Part shown: piece by piece, positions 1-8,147 of the stretch
How positions within the stretch are numbered: the stretch's first letter is position 1
How the letters are laid out: each line of letters starts with the position of its first letter
DNA from: Desulfoferula mesophila
Lineage (GTDB): Bacteria > Desulfobacterota > Desulfarculia > Desulfarculales > Desulfarculaceae
Reading direction: 5' to 3'
Length of the DNA: 64,000 bases
NCBI RefSeq assembly: GCF_037076455.1
Contig: NZ_AP028679.1
Location: 1,751,501 to 1,815,500, forward strand
Notes under the pieces: generated by a model
Seen by the model: only the letters and a program-made list of their open reading frames with translations
Databases searched by the model: none
Told to the model about the DNA's origin: nothing
Position numbers and translations under genes: made by a program

Positions 1-411
1 GGAGTGGAATGCACCCTGGAGGTGCCCGCCAACGAGTTGGAGGTGTGGGGAGACTCCTCGCAACTGCAGCAGGTGTTCACCAACCTCATCTTCAACGCCA
101 TGGAGGCCATGCCCCAGGGCGGCAAGCTGCGAATCAGCGGAGGGCTGTTGGAGGAAGAGGCCAAGGTATGGCTGGAGTTCAGCGACACCGGGGAAGGAAT
201 TGCTCCGGAAAACCTGTCGCGTATTTTCGAGCCCTTTTTCTCCACCAAGGGAGACGGCCACGGGGTGGGCCTGGGGCTTAGCATGGTTTACGGCATCGTG
301 CGCGAGCACCGGGGAGAGGTGTCGGTGGACAGCAGGCCGGGTGGGGGCACCACCTTCCGCCTGGTGCTGCCCAAGGCAGGCCAGGGAGAGAGCCTGGGAG
401 AGGACGATTAG
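1..411 (+). CDS. sensor histidine kinase, C-terminal ATPase part (partial at left edge)
   Basis: Only the last 136 or so residues are in the window; the gene begins to the left. They form the HATPase_c domain of a two-component sensor kinase. The N box reads NLIFNAMEAM, the G1 box DTGEGI and the G2 box GVGLGLSMVYGIV, with a C-terminal GGGTTFRLVLP strand, all typical of NtrB-like kinases. The domain binds ATP and phosphorylates a histidine in the missing upstream part. The stop lies 2 bases before the start of the response regulator gene, so the two are co-transcribed and very likely cognate. The signal sensed cannot be read from this fragment. Confidence 0.93.
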   Translation, partial: GVECTLEVPANELEVWGDSSQLQQVFTNLIFNAMEAMPQGGKLRISGGLLEEEAKVWLEFSDTGEGIAPENLSRIFEPFFSTKGDGHGVGLGLSMVYGIVREHRGEVSVDSRPGGGTTFRLVLPKAGQGESLGEDD

Positions 412-413
412 CC

Positions 414-1763
414 ATGAGCAATCCGCTACGGGTTTTGGTGGTGGACGACGAGTTGGCCATGCGCGAGTCCATCGCCGCCTGGCTGGTGCAGGACGGCCAA
501 CAGGTGGCCAAGGCCGCCGGCGGGCGCGAAGCGCTGGATCTCATGGAGGAGCGGGAGTTCGACCTGGCCCTGGTGGACATCAAGATGCCGGGCATGGACG
601 GCCTGGAGTTGCTCAAGCACATCAAGGAAGGCCACCCGGACACCCTGGTCATCATCGTCACCGCCTACGGCTCCATAGAATCGGCGGTGGACGCCATGAA
701 ATCCGGGGCCAGCGACTACCTGCTTAAGCCCTTCGACCCCGAACATTTGATGCTGCTCTTGGAAAAGATGGGCCGCCAGCGGCGCCTGATGCAGGAAAAC
801 AAGATGCTGCGCCTGCGCGTGGCCGAGGGACGGGCCTCCGGCTTCGAGGACATGGTGGGCGGCTCCCCGGCCATGCTCAAGGTCTTCGAGCAGATCGAGG
901 AGGTGGCCGCCACCGACGCGCCGGTGCTCATCGCGGGCGAAACCGGCTCCGGCAAGGAGTTGGTGGCCCGGGCCATCCACAACCGTAGCGCCCGTTCCTT
1001 CGGGCCCTTCGTGGCCATCAACTGCGGGGCCCAGAGCGAGAGCCTGTTGGAAAGCGAACTGTTCGGCCACGAGCGGGGCGCCTTCACCGGCGCGGTCAAG
1101 GCCAGGCGGGGCCGCCTGGAAATGGCCGACGGCGGCACCTTGTTCCTGGACGAGGTGGGCGAGATCTCCCCCAAGATGCAGGTGGCCTTGCTCCGGGTGT
1201 TGGAGGACGGCAGCTTCATGCGGGTGGGAGGCGGCCAGCCGCTGACCAGCGACTTCCGCCTGATCTGCGCCACCCACCGCAACCTGCCCGAGCTAATCGC
1301 GGCCGGCGGTTTCCGCCAGGACTTCTATTACCGCATCAACGTTTTCTCGGTGAACGTGCCCCCCTTGCGCCAGCGCCGCGAAGACGTGATCCCCTTGGCC
1401 GAGCACTTCATTGCCGTTTTCTCCCAGGAAACCGGCAAGGCCGCTCCAGAGTTGGAGGACAAGGCCCGCCGGGCCCTGTTGGGTTACGCCTGGCCGGGCA
1501 ACGTGCGTGAGCTGCGCAACATCATGGAGCGGGCGGTCATCGTCAGCAAAGGCGGCCACATCGGTCTGGAGCAGCTCACCTTCCTGGAAGAAGGGCCCAA
1601 GCCCGGCGCCTCTTCCATGAGCCTGGCGGAAATGGAGGCCGAGCACATCCGCCGCGTCTTGCAGGCCCACGGCAACAACATCACCCAGGCGGCGGCCGCC
1701 CTGGGCATAGACCGCACCACCCTGGCCCGCAAGATCAAGAAGGCTGGGCTGCGTACTTCATGA
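414..1763 (+). CDS. sigma-54-dependent response regulator, NtrC family
   Basis: This 449-residue protein has the full NtrC layout: receiver, AAA+ ATPase and Fis-type helix-turn-helix. In the receiver the acidic pair is D11-D12 and the likely phospho-acceptor is D55 (LVDIKMPG). The AAA+ part shows Walker A GETGSGKE at residues 175-182, the sigma-54 contact loop GAFTGA at 222-227 and Walker B GGTLFLDEV. The C-terminal helix-turn-helix includes ITQAAAALGIDRTTLARKI. It would bind an upstream enhancer and drive sigma-54 RNA polymerase when phosphorylated by the kinase encoded just upstream. No -24/-12 promoter was noticed close by, so its target operon is unknown. Confidence 0.95.
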   Translation: MSNPLRVLVVDDELAMRESIAAWLVQDGQQVAKAAGGREALDLMEEREFDLALVDIKMPGMDGLELLKHIKEGHPDTLVIIVTAYGSIESAVDAMKSGASDYLLKPFDPEHLMLLLEKMGRQRRLMQENKMLRLRVAEGRASGFEDMVGGSPAMLKVFEQIEEVAATDAPVLIAGETGSGKELVARAIHNRSARSFGPFVAINCGAQSESLLESELFGHERGAFTGAVKARRGRLEMADGGTLFLDEVGEISPKMQVALLRVLEDGSFMRVGGGQPLTSDFRLICATHRNLPELIAAGGFRQDFYYRINVFSVNVPPLRQRREDVIPLAEHFIAVFSQETGKAAPELEDKARRALLGYAWPGNVRELRNIMERAVIVSKGGHIGLEQLTFLEEGPKPGASSMSLAEMEAEHIRRVLQAHGNNITQAAAALGIDRTTLARKIKKAGLRTS

Positions 1764-1817
1764 GGCGGGGATATTGCCGCTTGCCGATTTCCCCGGCGGG
1801 TGCCATCAATAAGTTGC

Positions 1818-2411
1818 ATGAGCCCTGATCCACACATGCCCGCCGCGGGGGCCGGCGCGCCCCAGGTGGAGGTGGTGCCCTTGGGCCGGGTGAACCACAC
1901 CGCCGCCCAGGTGGTGGCCGCCAACCTGCAGGCCCTGTTGTCCCTGGACGTTCTGGTGACCGATCCCCGGCCCGAACCGGCCCAGGCCCTGGTGCCCACC
2001 AGGGGGCAATACGACGCGAGCCTCATTCTGCAGGAACTGGCCGGCCCTCCGGAGTCTCCCCTGCGCCTGGGGCTCATGGACCTGGATATCTGCGTGCCTT
2101 TTCTAACCTACGTCCTGGGCGAGTCGCAGCTCGGCGGCCAGGCGGCGGTGATGTCCCTTTTTCGCCTGAAGCAAGGGGAAGGGGGGGTGCCGGCGCCGCG
2201 CCACGTGCTTCTGGAGCGGGCCGCCAAGGTGGGGCTGCACGAGGTGGCCCACGTGCTGGGGCTTGAGCATTGCCGCACCGCCGGTTGCCTGATGCGCTTT
2301 TCCGCCGGGCTGGCCACCCTGGACCGGCTCAATATGGGCTTCTGCCCAGCTTGCGAACGGGAGTTGGCCCGGCTCAGGGCCTATCGCATGAGTCGAGCCC
2401 CGGCCCAGTAA
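1818..2411 (+). CDS. amzA: archaemetzincin-type zinc metalloprotease
   Basis: The protein carries the archaemetzincin signature: HEVAHVLGLEHC begins at about residue 141, then a second Cys and Met (CLM), and a CPAC pair about 16 residues later. The three histidines bind the catalytic zinc, the glutamate is the catalytic base, and the four cysteines form a second, structural zinc site specific to this family. At about 197 residues the length is normal. I chose ATG 1818; an in-frame GTG at 1800 and an ATG at 1836 are alternatives, and no convincing ribosome site separates them. No signal peptide is seen, so it is probably cytoplasmic. The natural substrate of bacterial members is unknown to me. 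Confidence 0.88.
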   Translation: MSPDPHMPAAGAGAPQVEVVPLGRVNHTAAQVVAANLQALLSLDVLVTDPRPEPAQALVPTRGQYDASLILQELAGPPESPLRLGLMDLDICVPFLTYVLGESQLGGQAAVMSLFRLKQGEGGVPAPRHVLLERAAKVGLHEVAHVLGLEHCRTAGCLMRFSAGLATLDRLNMGFCPACERELARLRAYRMSRAPAQ

Positions 2412-2439
2412 GGACCGGGGCCCGCATTTTTCTCAAGTC

Positions 2440-3366
2440 CTACAGGAACTCGTGGACCAGGTGCTTCCAATCAAGGCCGGGCACCGCGCCGTAGATGTCG
2501 GGCACCATGCGGCCACCGGTGGCCGCCAGGCGCTGGCCGGTGTCGGCGGTGATCTGGTCGGACAGGCGCTGGGACTCCTGCTCCATCCAGGCCACGCCCT
2601 CCTCGCCGGTCTGCATGCCCTTGAGGTCGCGTTGCAGGCGGATGGGCTCCACCAACAGCAGCCAGCCTTCGTCGTAAGGCAGCTGGTTGGCCGCGGCCGG
2701 GTTTTGCAACACCTTGGGATTGCGGGCCACGACCACGCCCTCGATGGGGCTGGCCGCGCGGGCCTGGCGTCCGCCGCGCGAGAAGGCCAGCTCCTTGCCG
2801 CCCCCGGTCACCGCCATGCCCAGCTGGGGCAGGCGGAATTCGTCGGCCGGTCCGAACAGGCGGGCGGCCAGATCGTCCAGGCCGATGCGCACCCGGCCGC
2901 CGTATTCCACGCGGGCCCAGGTGTGGCCGGGGTGCAGATAATAGTCGTCAGGCACCACGAATCCCGCGGCGTCGTGCATGTGTACCAGGGTCGTGGGCTC
3001 GGCCAGGCCCTCGTCGTCGAGCATCTGGTCGTAGGCGCATCTGGCGCAGGCGTAGTGATTGGGGCACAGCTTGAAAGCCACCCGCCCGGTGAGCATGTGG
3101 CGGCAATAGCGCTTGTGAGGCGCGGTATTCTGCCAATTCTCGCTGGTCCAATAATTCTCCTGGTTCTGCTCCAAACCATCTTCGTGCCAACCGCGGGCCC
3201 GCTTGCGCTGGATGGCCTTGTCAAAGGAGCAACTCAGGCAGTCAAAGGCGTTGTGACAAAGTCGGTGAGCCACTACCCCGGCCTTGGACCAGATGCACTC
3301 GTTGCTGGTCATGTCGAACACCATGGGAGCCTTGCTCTTGGTCTTGTTTCCAGTTTGGGTAGTCAT
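2440..3366 (-). CDS. GcvH-like protein lacking the lipoyl lysine, with two N-terminal Cys4 repeats
   Basis: This 308-residue protein reads toward the amzA gene. Residues about 138-250 resemble glycine cleavage H protein: HPGHTWARVE, a biotinyl/lipoyl-like fold segment and YDEGWLLLVEP. At the place of the lipoylated lysine (VESVKAAS in true GcvH) the sequence is FSRGGRQA, so lipoylation is not expected. The N-terminal half holds two copies of the same spacing C-x12-C-x5-C-x2-C, at Cys 24/37/43/46 and Cys 88/101/107/110, likely metal or iron-sulfur sites. No other glycine cleavage genes are nearby. Annotation pipelines would probably call it glycine cleavage protein H, but a different, probably redox-linked role is more likely. 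Function unknown. Confidence 0.75.
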   Translation of the reverse strand: MTTQTGNKTKSKAPMVFDMTSNECIWSKAGVVAHRLCHNAFDCLSCSFDKAIQRKRARGWHEDGLEQNQENYWTSENWQNTAPHKRYCRHMLTGRVAFKLCPNHYACARCAYDQMLDDEGLAEPTTLVHMHDAAGFVVPDDYYLHPGHTWARVEYGGRVRIGLDDLAARLFGPADEFRLPQLGMAVTGGGKELAFSRGGRQARAASPIEGVVVARNPKVLQNPAAANQLPYDEGWLLLVEPIRLQRDLKGMQTGEEGVAWMEQESQRLSDQITADTGQRLAATGGRMVPDIYGAVPGLDWKHLVHEFL

Positions 3367-3951
3367 GGCTAACCTTCCCGGCCGTGGGCCTTTTGAAGTT
3401 TGTTTTCTTGCCCTCTAAGTAAGCAGAAGGCGTGCCAAGTCGGGCAAATAGGCATAAGTTCCTTATTTAACAAAAAAAATGGCTAATGTTTTCTGGGGAG
3501 GCGAGACGGGCTTTTGCTGCGTTTTGCTTGCCGCCAAGAACCCGCGATGCCATATATCGGAAATATTTGAACTATATCAATCGCTTACCCTGAGTTGCGG
3601 CAAAAGGCCGCACAGCGGGCATAATGCGGCGCCGAAATTTTGCGACTTTGTGGCGCGGCAAAATGCCTCGCTGGGGACCGTCCATGGTTAGACCAAACAG
3701 GCCGGTGCGTTCTCCTGGATGAATAAGTTTTCTAGTTCGAATGATGAAAAATGGCTTGACCCGTCAGACTCATTTCATATATGTTTCCTTATAAGAAACG
3801 TAGGCCATTCGTACAACACATTATAATTACACAAAAATTAAATAAACATTATTTGTTAGGCATAATAGGTTTCTATTATGGAAATATAGATAACCACTTG
3901 AGTTATCGGTGTAAACGCTGCTAAATCCCTGTGCTTTTCGGGATATATAAG
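3367..3951. other. AT-rich intergenic region between divergent genes
   Basis: This 585-base stretch separates the minus-strand GcvH-like gene from the plus-strand regulator gene. Base composition falls sharply toward AT from about 3720. A 70-codon open frame at 3479-3691 has neither a ribosome site nor the local codon bias and is not accepted. The right half holds two TTTC-N7-GAAA elements, listed separately. Promoters for both flanking genes should lie here. Confidence 0.7.
3784..3884. promoter_or_regulatory. pair of TTTC-N7-GAAA operator-like elements
   Basis: Two inverted repeats with the same architecture occur upstream of the XRE-cupin gene: TTTC cttataa GAAA at 3784-3798 and TTTC tattatg GAAA at 3870-3884. 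The first extends to GTTTC...GAAAC. Their centres are 86 bp apart, close to a whole number of helical turns. Size, symmetry and position suit a dimeric XRE-family regulator controlling its own operon. Short AT-rich repeats can arise by chance here, so this is a candidate only. Confidence 0.4.
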
Positions 3952-4512
3952 ATGCTTCCAGAGAACGAAATCGGAGCCAACATCCGTACAATGCGCACCG
4001 GCCAGGGCCTGTCCCTGGACGCCTTGGCCAACAAGACCGGTTTTACAAAGGGCTACCTGTCCAAAGTGGAAAACTCGGACAAGGCCCCGCCGGTGTCCAC
4101 GCTGCTGATCATCGCCAAGTCTTTGGGGGTGACGATCTCCGAAATCTTCGGGGAAGGGCAGGAAAAGGTTACCGCCGCGCTGGTAACCAAGGAGGAACGC
4201 AAGCCCGTGGCCCGCGACGGCACGGTGTTCGGCTATTCCTACGAAACCCTGGCCCACAAGTATGCCGGGCGGCACATGGAGCCCTACATCCTCACCATCC
4301 CCGCCCACATCACCGAGAGCGCGGTATTCAAGCACCAGGGCGAGGAAATGATGCTGGTGCTGGAGGGCACCATGCGCTTGGTGCACGGCAATGACGAGTT
4401 CATCGTGCGGCAGGGCGATTGCATCTACTTCGATTCCGGCATCGAGCATTACGGCCTGCCCATGGACGGGCAGGACCTCAAGATACTGATGGTCGTCTAC
4501 CTGGCCGAATAG
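3952..4512 (+). CDS. XRE-family transcriptional regulator with C-terminal cupin domain
   Basis: The first 65 or so residues form an XRE helix-turn-helix (IGANIRTMRTGQGLSLDAL, then GFTKGYLSKVENS). The rest is a cupin barrel (HQGEEMMLVLEG and the GIEHYGLP histidine) that probably binds a small effector. ATG 3952 is chosen because homologues start a few residues before the helix-turn-helix; an in-frame GTG at 3931 would add seven residues. It is the first gene of an operon with a dehydrogenase, a Liv importer and a beta-keto acid cleavage enzyme, and is the obvious local regulator. The effector is probably a substrate or intermediate of that pathway. The direction of control cannot be told from sequence. 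Confidence 0.9.
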   Translation: MLPENEIGANIRTMRTGQGLSLDALANKTGFTKGYLSKVENSDKAPPVSTLLIIAKSLGVTISEIFGEGQEKVTAALVTKEERKPVARDGTVFGYSYETLAHKYAGRHMEPYILTIPAHITESAVFKHQGEEMMLVLEGTMRLVHGNDEFIVRQGDCIYFDSGIEHYGLPMDGQDLKILMVVYLAE

Positions 4513-4526
4513 GGAGCCGCTGAGCC

Positions 4527-5471
4527 ATGGGCGAATACGATATACAAAACGTCGGGGTGCTGGGCGCGGGGCTCATGGGCCACGGCATCGCCCAACTGCT
4601 GGCGGTGGGCGGCTGCCGGGTCAAGTTGTTCGACAACGACCCTCAGGTGTTGTCCGATGCGCCGAGGCGCATGCGAGACAACCTGGGCGTGTTCCTGGGC
4701 CTGGGCATGATCACCCGGGAAGCGATCGATGAGGCCCTGGGGCGCGTCAACCTGGCCTCGGACCTGGCCGAGCTGTGCGAGGGCCGGGACCTGGTCATCG
4801 AGGCGGTCAGCGAGAACCTGGAGCTCAAGCGCCGGGTCTTCGCCTCCCTGGAGGAGCTGGCCGCTCCCGATTGCATCCTGGCCAGCAACACTTCGGCCAT
4901 CAGCATCGGCAAGATCGCCCAAGGCCTGGCTCGCCCCGGCCGGGTGGTGGGCGCCCATTTCTGGAACCCGCCCCACGTGGTGCCCTGCGTGGAGGTGATT
5001 CGCGGGCCGCAGACCGAGGATGCGGTGCTGGAGTCGGTGTACGACCTGCTGCGCCGGGTGGGCAAGCGTCCGGTGCGGGTGCAAAAGGACGTGCCCGGCT
5101 TTGTGGGCAACCGCATGCAACACGCCCTGTGGCGCGAGGCCATCTCCCTGGTTGAAGAGGGCATCGCCAGCGCCGAGGACGTGGACGAGGTGGTGCGCTA
5201 CAGCTTCGGCCTGCGCCTGGCCTTCCTGGGCCCCCTGGCCACCGCCGACTTGGCGGGCCTGGATCTCACCTATGACGTGCACAAAGATCTGTTTCCCCAC
5301 CTGGACCGTTCCACCGAGCCTTCACCCCTGCTCATCCGCAAGATAGAGAGGGGCGAGCTGGGGGCCAAGAGCGGCCAGGGTTTCCATAGCTGGACGCCTG
5401 AAAAGCTCAAGCAGGTTATCTCCCGGCGGGACGAGGTTCTGCTCAAGATCGTGCGGGAGGTTTTGTCCTAG
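4527..5471 (+). CDS. 3-hydroxyacyl-CoA dehydrogenase family NAD-dependent enzyme
   Basis: This 314-residue protein has an N-terminal Rossmann fold (VGVLGAGLMGHGIAQLL) and the C-terminal helical 3HCDH domain. The catalytic-site segment GAHFWNPPHVVPCVEVI and DVPGFVGNRMQHALWREA are well conserved. The family oxidises 3-hydroxyacyl-CoA, but also free 3-hydroxy acids such as L-carnitine and L-gulonate. The operon contains no thiolase or acyl-CoA ligase but does contain a BKACE enzyme, which works on free beta-keto acids. I therefore infer oxidation of a free 3-hydroxy acid to a beta-keto acid. A ribosome site (GGGAGCC) precedes ATG 4527. Confidence 0.88.
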   Translation: MGEYDIQNVGVLGAGLMGHGIAQLLAVGGCRVKLFDNDPQVLSDAPRRMRDNLGVFLGLGMITREAIDEALGRVNLASDLAELCEGRDLVIEAVSENLELKRRVFASLEELAAPDCILASNTSAISIGKIAQGLARPGRVVGAHFWNPPHVVPCVEVIRGPQTEDAVLESVYDLLRRVGKRPVRVQKDVPGFVGNRMQHALWREAISLVEEGIASAEDVDEVVRYSFGLRLAFLGPLATADLAGLDLTYDVHKDLFPHLDRSTEPSPLLIRKIERGELGAKSGQGFHSWTPEKLKQVISRRDEVLLKIVREVLS

Positions 5472-5543
5472 CAACCGCGGTCGGGCCGTTAACGGCGCGT
5501 CCGCCAAGGCCCCCTTTGGGTGGGCTGGATCGAGGTTTTGTGC

Positions 5544-6404
5544 ATGGGTGAAGCGGCTGTCTTTTTCTTGCACGGCCTAGCCTACGCCGGGTTGTTGTTC
5601 CTGGTCTCCTCAGGGCTCACCCTGGTCTTCGGCATGATGAACGTGCTGAATTTCGCCCACGCCTCCTTCTATATGCTAGGCGCCTATTTCGCCTACTCCA
5701 TCCTGCACTACACCGGCAACTTCTGGCTGGCCCTGCTCATCAGCCCCATCATCCTGTTGTTCATCGGCGCCTTTGTGGAGCGCTATTTGCTGCGCAAGGT
5801 GCACGTGCATGGCCACGTGCACGAGTTGCTGCTCACCTTCGGTCTGGCCTACATCATCCAGGAGGCGGTGAAGCTCCTGTGGGGCACCACCCCCCAGGCC
5901 ATGCCCCTGACCGGGCTTTTGGCGGATACGGTCAACTTCTTCGGCGTGGTCTACCCGGTGTACCGCCTGTTCATCTTTTGCCTTTCGGCCCTGCTGGGCC
6001 TGGGCATGGCCCTGTTGTTGTTCAAGACCCGCATCGGCATCATCGTGCGAGCGGCGGTGGACGACAACCCCATGGTGGACGCCCTGGGCATCAACGTGCC
6101 CCTGGTTTTCATGGGGGTGTTCGCGGTGGGCGCGGCCCTGTCCGGTTTTGCCGGGGTGGCCGCCGGACCGCTGCTCAGCGTGTTTCCGGGCATGGCCGGG
6201 GCCATCCTGGTGGACGCCTTCGTGGTCATCGTGATGGGGGGCATGGGCAGCCTGGGCGGCGCGGTGTTGGCTTCGTTCATCATCGGAGAGTTGCAGTCCT
6301 TCGGGGTTCTCCTGTTCCCTGATTTTTCCCTGGCTCTCATCTACATGCTCATGGCCCTGGTGCTGGTGCTTAAGCCGGAAGGCCTGTTCGGGGAGAAGCA
6401 ATGA
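5544..6404 (+). CDS. livH: branched-chain-type ABC transporter permease (LivH family)
   Basis: A 286-residue multi-spanning membrane protein of the LivH family, with the characteristic GLTLVFGMMNVLNFAHASFY near the N terminus and a late VVIVMGGMGSLGGAVLASFI. It would form half of the inner-membrane channel of a hydrophobic or hydrophilic organic-acid importer (HAAT family). ATG 5544 is preferred over GTG 5520 because GAGG sits about 10 bases before it. It overlaps the livM gene by 4 bases. The substrate is not set by this subunit; the operon suggests a small hydroxy acid or its derivative. Confidence 0.92.
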   Translation: MGEAAVFFLHGLAYAGLLFLVSSGLTLVFGMMNVLNFAHASFYMLGAYFAYSILHYTGNFWLALLISPIILLFIGAFVERYLLRKVHVHGHVHELLLTFGLAYIIQEAVKLLWGTTPQAMPLTGLLADTVNFFGVVYPVYRLFIFCLSALLGLGMALLLFKTRIGIIVRAAVDDNPMVDALGINVPLVFMGVFAVGAALSGFAGVAAGPLLSVFPGMAGAILVDAFVVIVMGGMGSLGGAVLASFIIGELQSFGVLLFPDFSLALIYMLMALVLVLKPEGLFGEKQ

Positions 6405-7396
6405 TGGCGAGCCGAAATGCCATGCTCCGTCGGGTGGGTTTGGTCTTGGGCCTGGTGATACTGGCCGTCATGCCTTGGCTGCTGGGCTCCTATCAGCTTC
6501 GCCTGTTCACCGAGGCGGTGATCTTTTCCCTGTTCGCGGTGAGCTACAACATGCTCCTGGGCTACGCCGGGCTGCTCTCCTTCGGCCATGCCATGTTTTT
6601 CGGCTGGGGCGCCTTCTCCTTTGCCGTGGCTCTCAACCACATCCCGGGCATCCCCCTGGTGGGCGCGCTGGCCCTGGCCGTGGCCTCCGCCACGGTGATG
6701 GGCCTGGTGGTGGGAGTGCTCTTGCTACGGGTCAAGGGTACCCCCTTCGCCTTGCTGACCCTGGCCTTCAACGCACTGGTGTTCGCCATCGGCATCAAGT
6801 GGCAATCGGTCACCGGCGGTGACGACGGCCTGGGAGTAGTCGCCCCGCCGCTGCACCTGGGCCTGGGCCAGATAAACGTGTCCAGTGGGGCCAACCTGTA
6901 CTACTTCACGCTGCTGATCGTAGGCGCGGCCATAGCCTTTGCCTGGTACTTCACCCGCACGGCCATGGGCCAGTCGGTGCTGTTGATCCGCGAGAACGAG
7001 GAGCGCATGCGCTTCTTGGGCTACAACACCCACGTGTCGCGCCTGATTCTCTTCGTGCTCAGCGGGGCCCTGGCCGGCCTGGCGGGCGCCTTCTACGCTA
7101 TCCTCAACGCCTTCGTGTCCCTGGACGCGGTGAGCATCGACATGACCACCAAGGTGCTCTTGATGACCTTCATCGGAGGCACCGGCCAATTCCTGGGTCC
7201 GGTGGCGGGCGCCTTTTTCTTCACCTACGTGCAGAACTTCCTGAGCGACCTTACCGACAACTGGCCCCTTATCATGGGCGCCCTGTTCATCGCCATGGTG
7301 CTGTGGGTGCCGGGAGGCCTGGCCGGGCTGGCGGCCAAGCTCTCCCGCGGGCGCTCGGATGACGACCAGGACGGCACCTTGGCCGGGATGGAGTAG
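6401..7396 (+). CDS. livM: branched-chain-type ABC transporter permease (LivM family)
   Basis: This 331-residue LivM-type permease shows the family hallmarks YNMLLGYAGLLSFGHAMFFG near the N terminus and a late MTFIGGTGQFLGPVAGAFFF. It has about eight to ten hydrophobic segments and pairs with the preceding LivH to build the membrane channel. The start ATG overlaps the end of livH by 4 bases, indicating translational coupling. The C-terminal tail (RGRSDDDQDGTLAGME) is short, charged and probably cytoplasmic. Confidence 0.92.
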   Translation: MMASRNAMLRRVGLVLGLVILAVMPWLLGSYQLRLFTEAVIFSLFAVSYNMLLGYAGLLSFGHAMFFGWGAFSFAVALNHIPGIPLVGALALAVASATVMGLVVGVLLLRVKGTPFALLTLAFNALVFAIGIKWQSVTGGDDGLGVVAPPLHLGLGQINVSSGANLYYFTLLIVGAAIAFAWYFTRTAMGQSVLLIRENEERMRFLGYNTHVSRLILFVLSGALAGLAGAFYAILNAFVSLDAVSIDMTTKVLLMTFIGGTGQFLGPVAGAFFFTYVQNFLSDLTDNWPLIMGALFIAMVLWVPGGLAGLAAKLSRGRSDDDQDGTLAGME

Positions 7397-7400
7397 GGTC

Positions 7401-8147
7401 ATGGCCATTTTGCAGGTGCAAGGCATTCAAAAGGACTTTTCCGGGCTCAAGGTGCTCACCGGGGTGGACTTTGAGGTGGGCGCCCGGGAGCGTTTCGCGG
7501 TAATCGGCCCCAACGGCGCGGGCAAGACCACCCTGTTCAACATCATCAGCGGCAAGTTTCGCCCCAGCGCCGGGCGGGTGGTGTTCGATGGTCGGGACAT
7601 CTCCAGCCTGCCGCCCTACACCAGGGCCCGCCTGGGCATGGCCCGCTCCTTTCAGATCACCAACATCTTCCAGCGGCTCTCGGCCCTGGACAACATCCTG
7701 GCCGGGGTACGCTCCCGGGCCGGGCTGCGCCACCACCTGTTGCGGCGGCCCCACCACGACCGCGACCTCATGGAGCGCAGCGAAGAGATTCTGGCCCGGG
7801 TGGGGCTGGCCGAACAGCGGCACACCCCTGCCCAGGAGCTGGCTTACGGCCAGCAGCGGGCCTTGGAAATGGGGGTTACCCTGTCGCTGGAGCCCAAGCT
7901 GGTGCTCTTGGACGAACCCACCGCGGGCATGAGCCGCCAGGAGACCGAGGATGCCATCGCCATGATCCAGCGGGTTACCCGGGACACCGCCTGCGTGATC
8001 ATCGAACACGACATGAACGTGGTGTTTTCCCTGGCCGATCGCATCTCGGTTTTGCACTACGGGGTGATGCTGGCCTGCGGCAAGCCGGAGGAGATCCGCG
8101 CCGACCAGAGGGTGAAGGACGCCTACCTGGGGGAGGAAGAAGCATGA
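7401..8147 (+). CDS. livG: branched-chain-type ABC transporter ATPase (LivG family)
   Basis: A 248-residue ATP-binding subunit with Walker A GPNGAGKTT, an ABC signature degenerated to LAYGQQRALEM as is usual for LivG, and Walker B KLVLLDEPTAGMS followed by the switch histidine in IIEHDMNVV. The insertion between Walker A and the signature is long, also typical of LivG. ATG 7401 is chosen: it lies just after the livM stop and begins the usual MAILQVQ strand. It powers import together with LivF as a heterodimer. Confidence 0.93.
   Translation: MAILQVQGIQKDFSGLKVLTGVDFEVGARERFAVIGPNGAGKTTLFNIISGKFRPSAGRVVFDGRDISSLPPYTRARLGMARSFQITNIFQRLSALDNILAGVRSRAGLRHHLLRRPHHDRDLMERSEEILARVGLAEQRHTPAQELAYGQQRALEMGVTLSLEPKLVLLDEPTAGMSRQETEDAIAMIQRVTRDTACVIIEHDMNVVFSLADRISVLHYGVMLACGKPEEIRADQRVKDAYLGEEEA

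Noticed and set aside
3479-3691. Plus-strand 70-codon frame in the 3.4-3.9 kb intergenic region
   Set aside because: No ribosome site, no family resemblance, and codon use unlike the neighbours.
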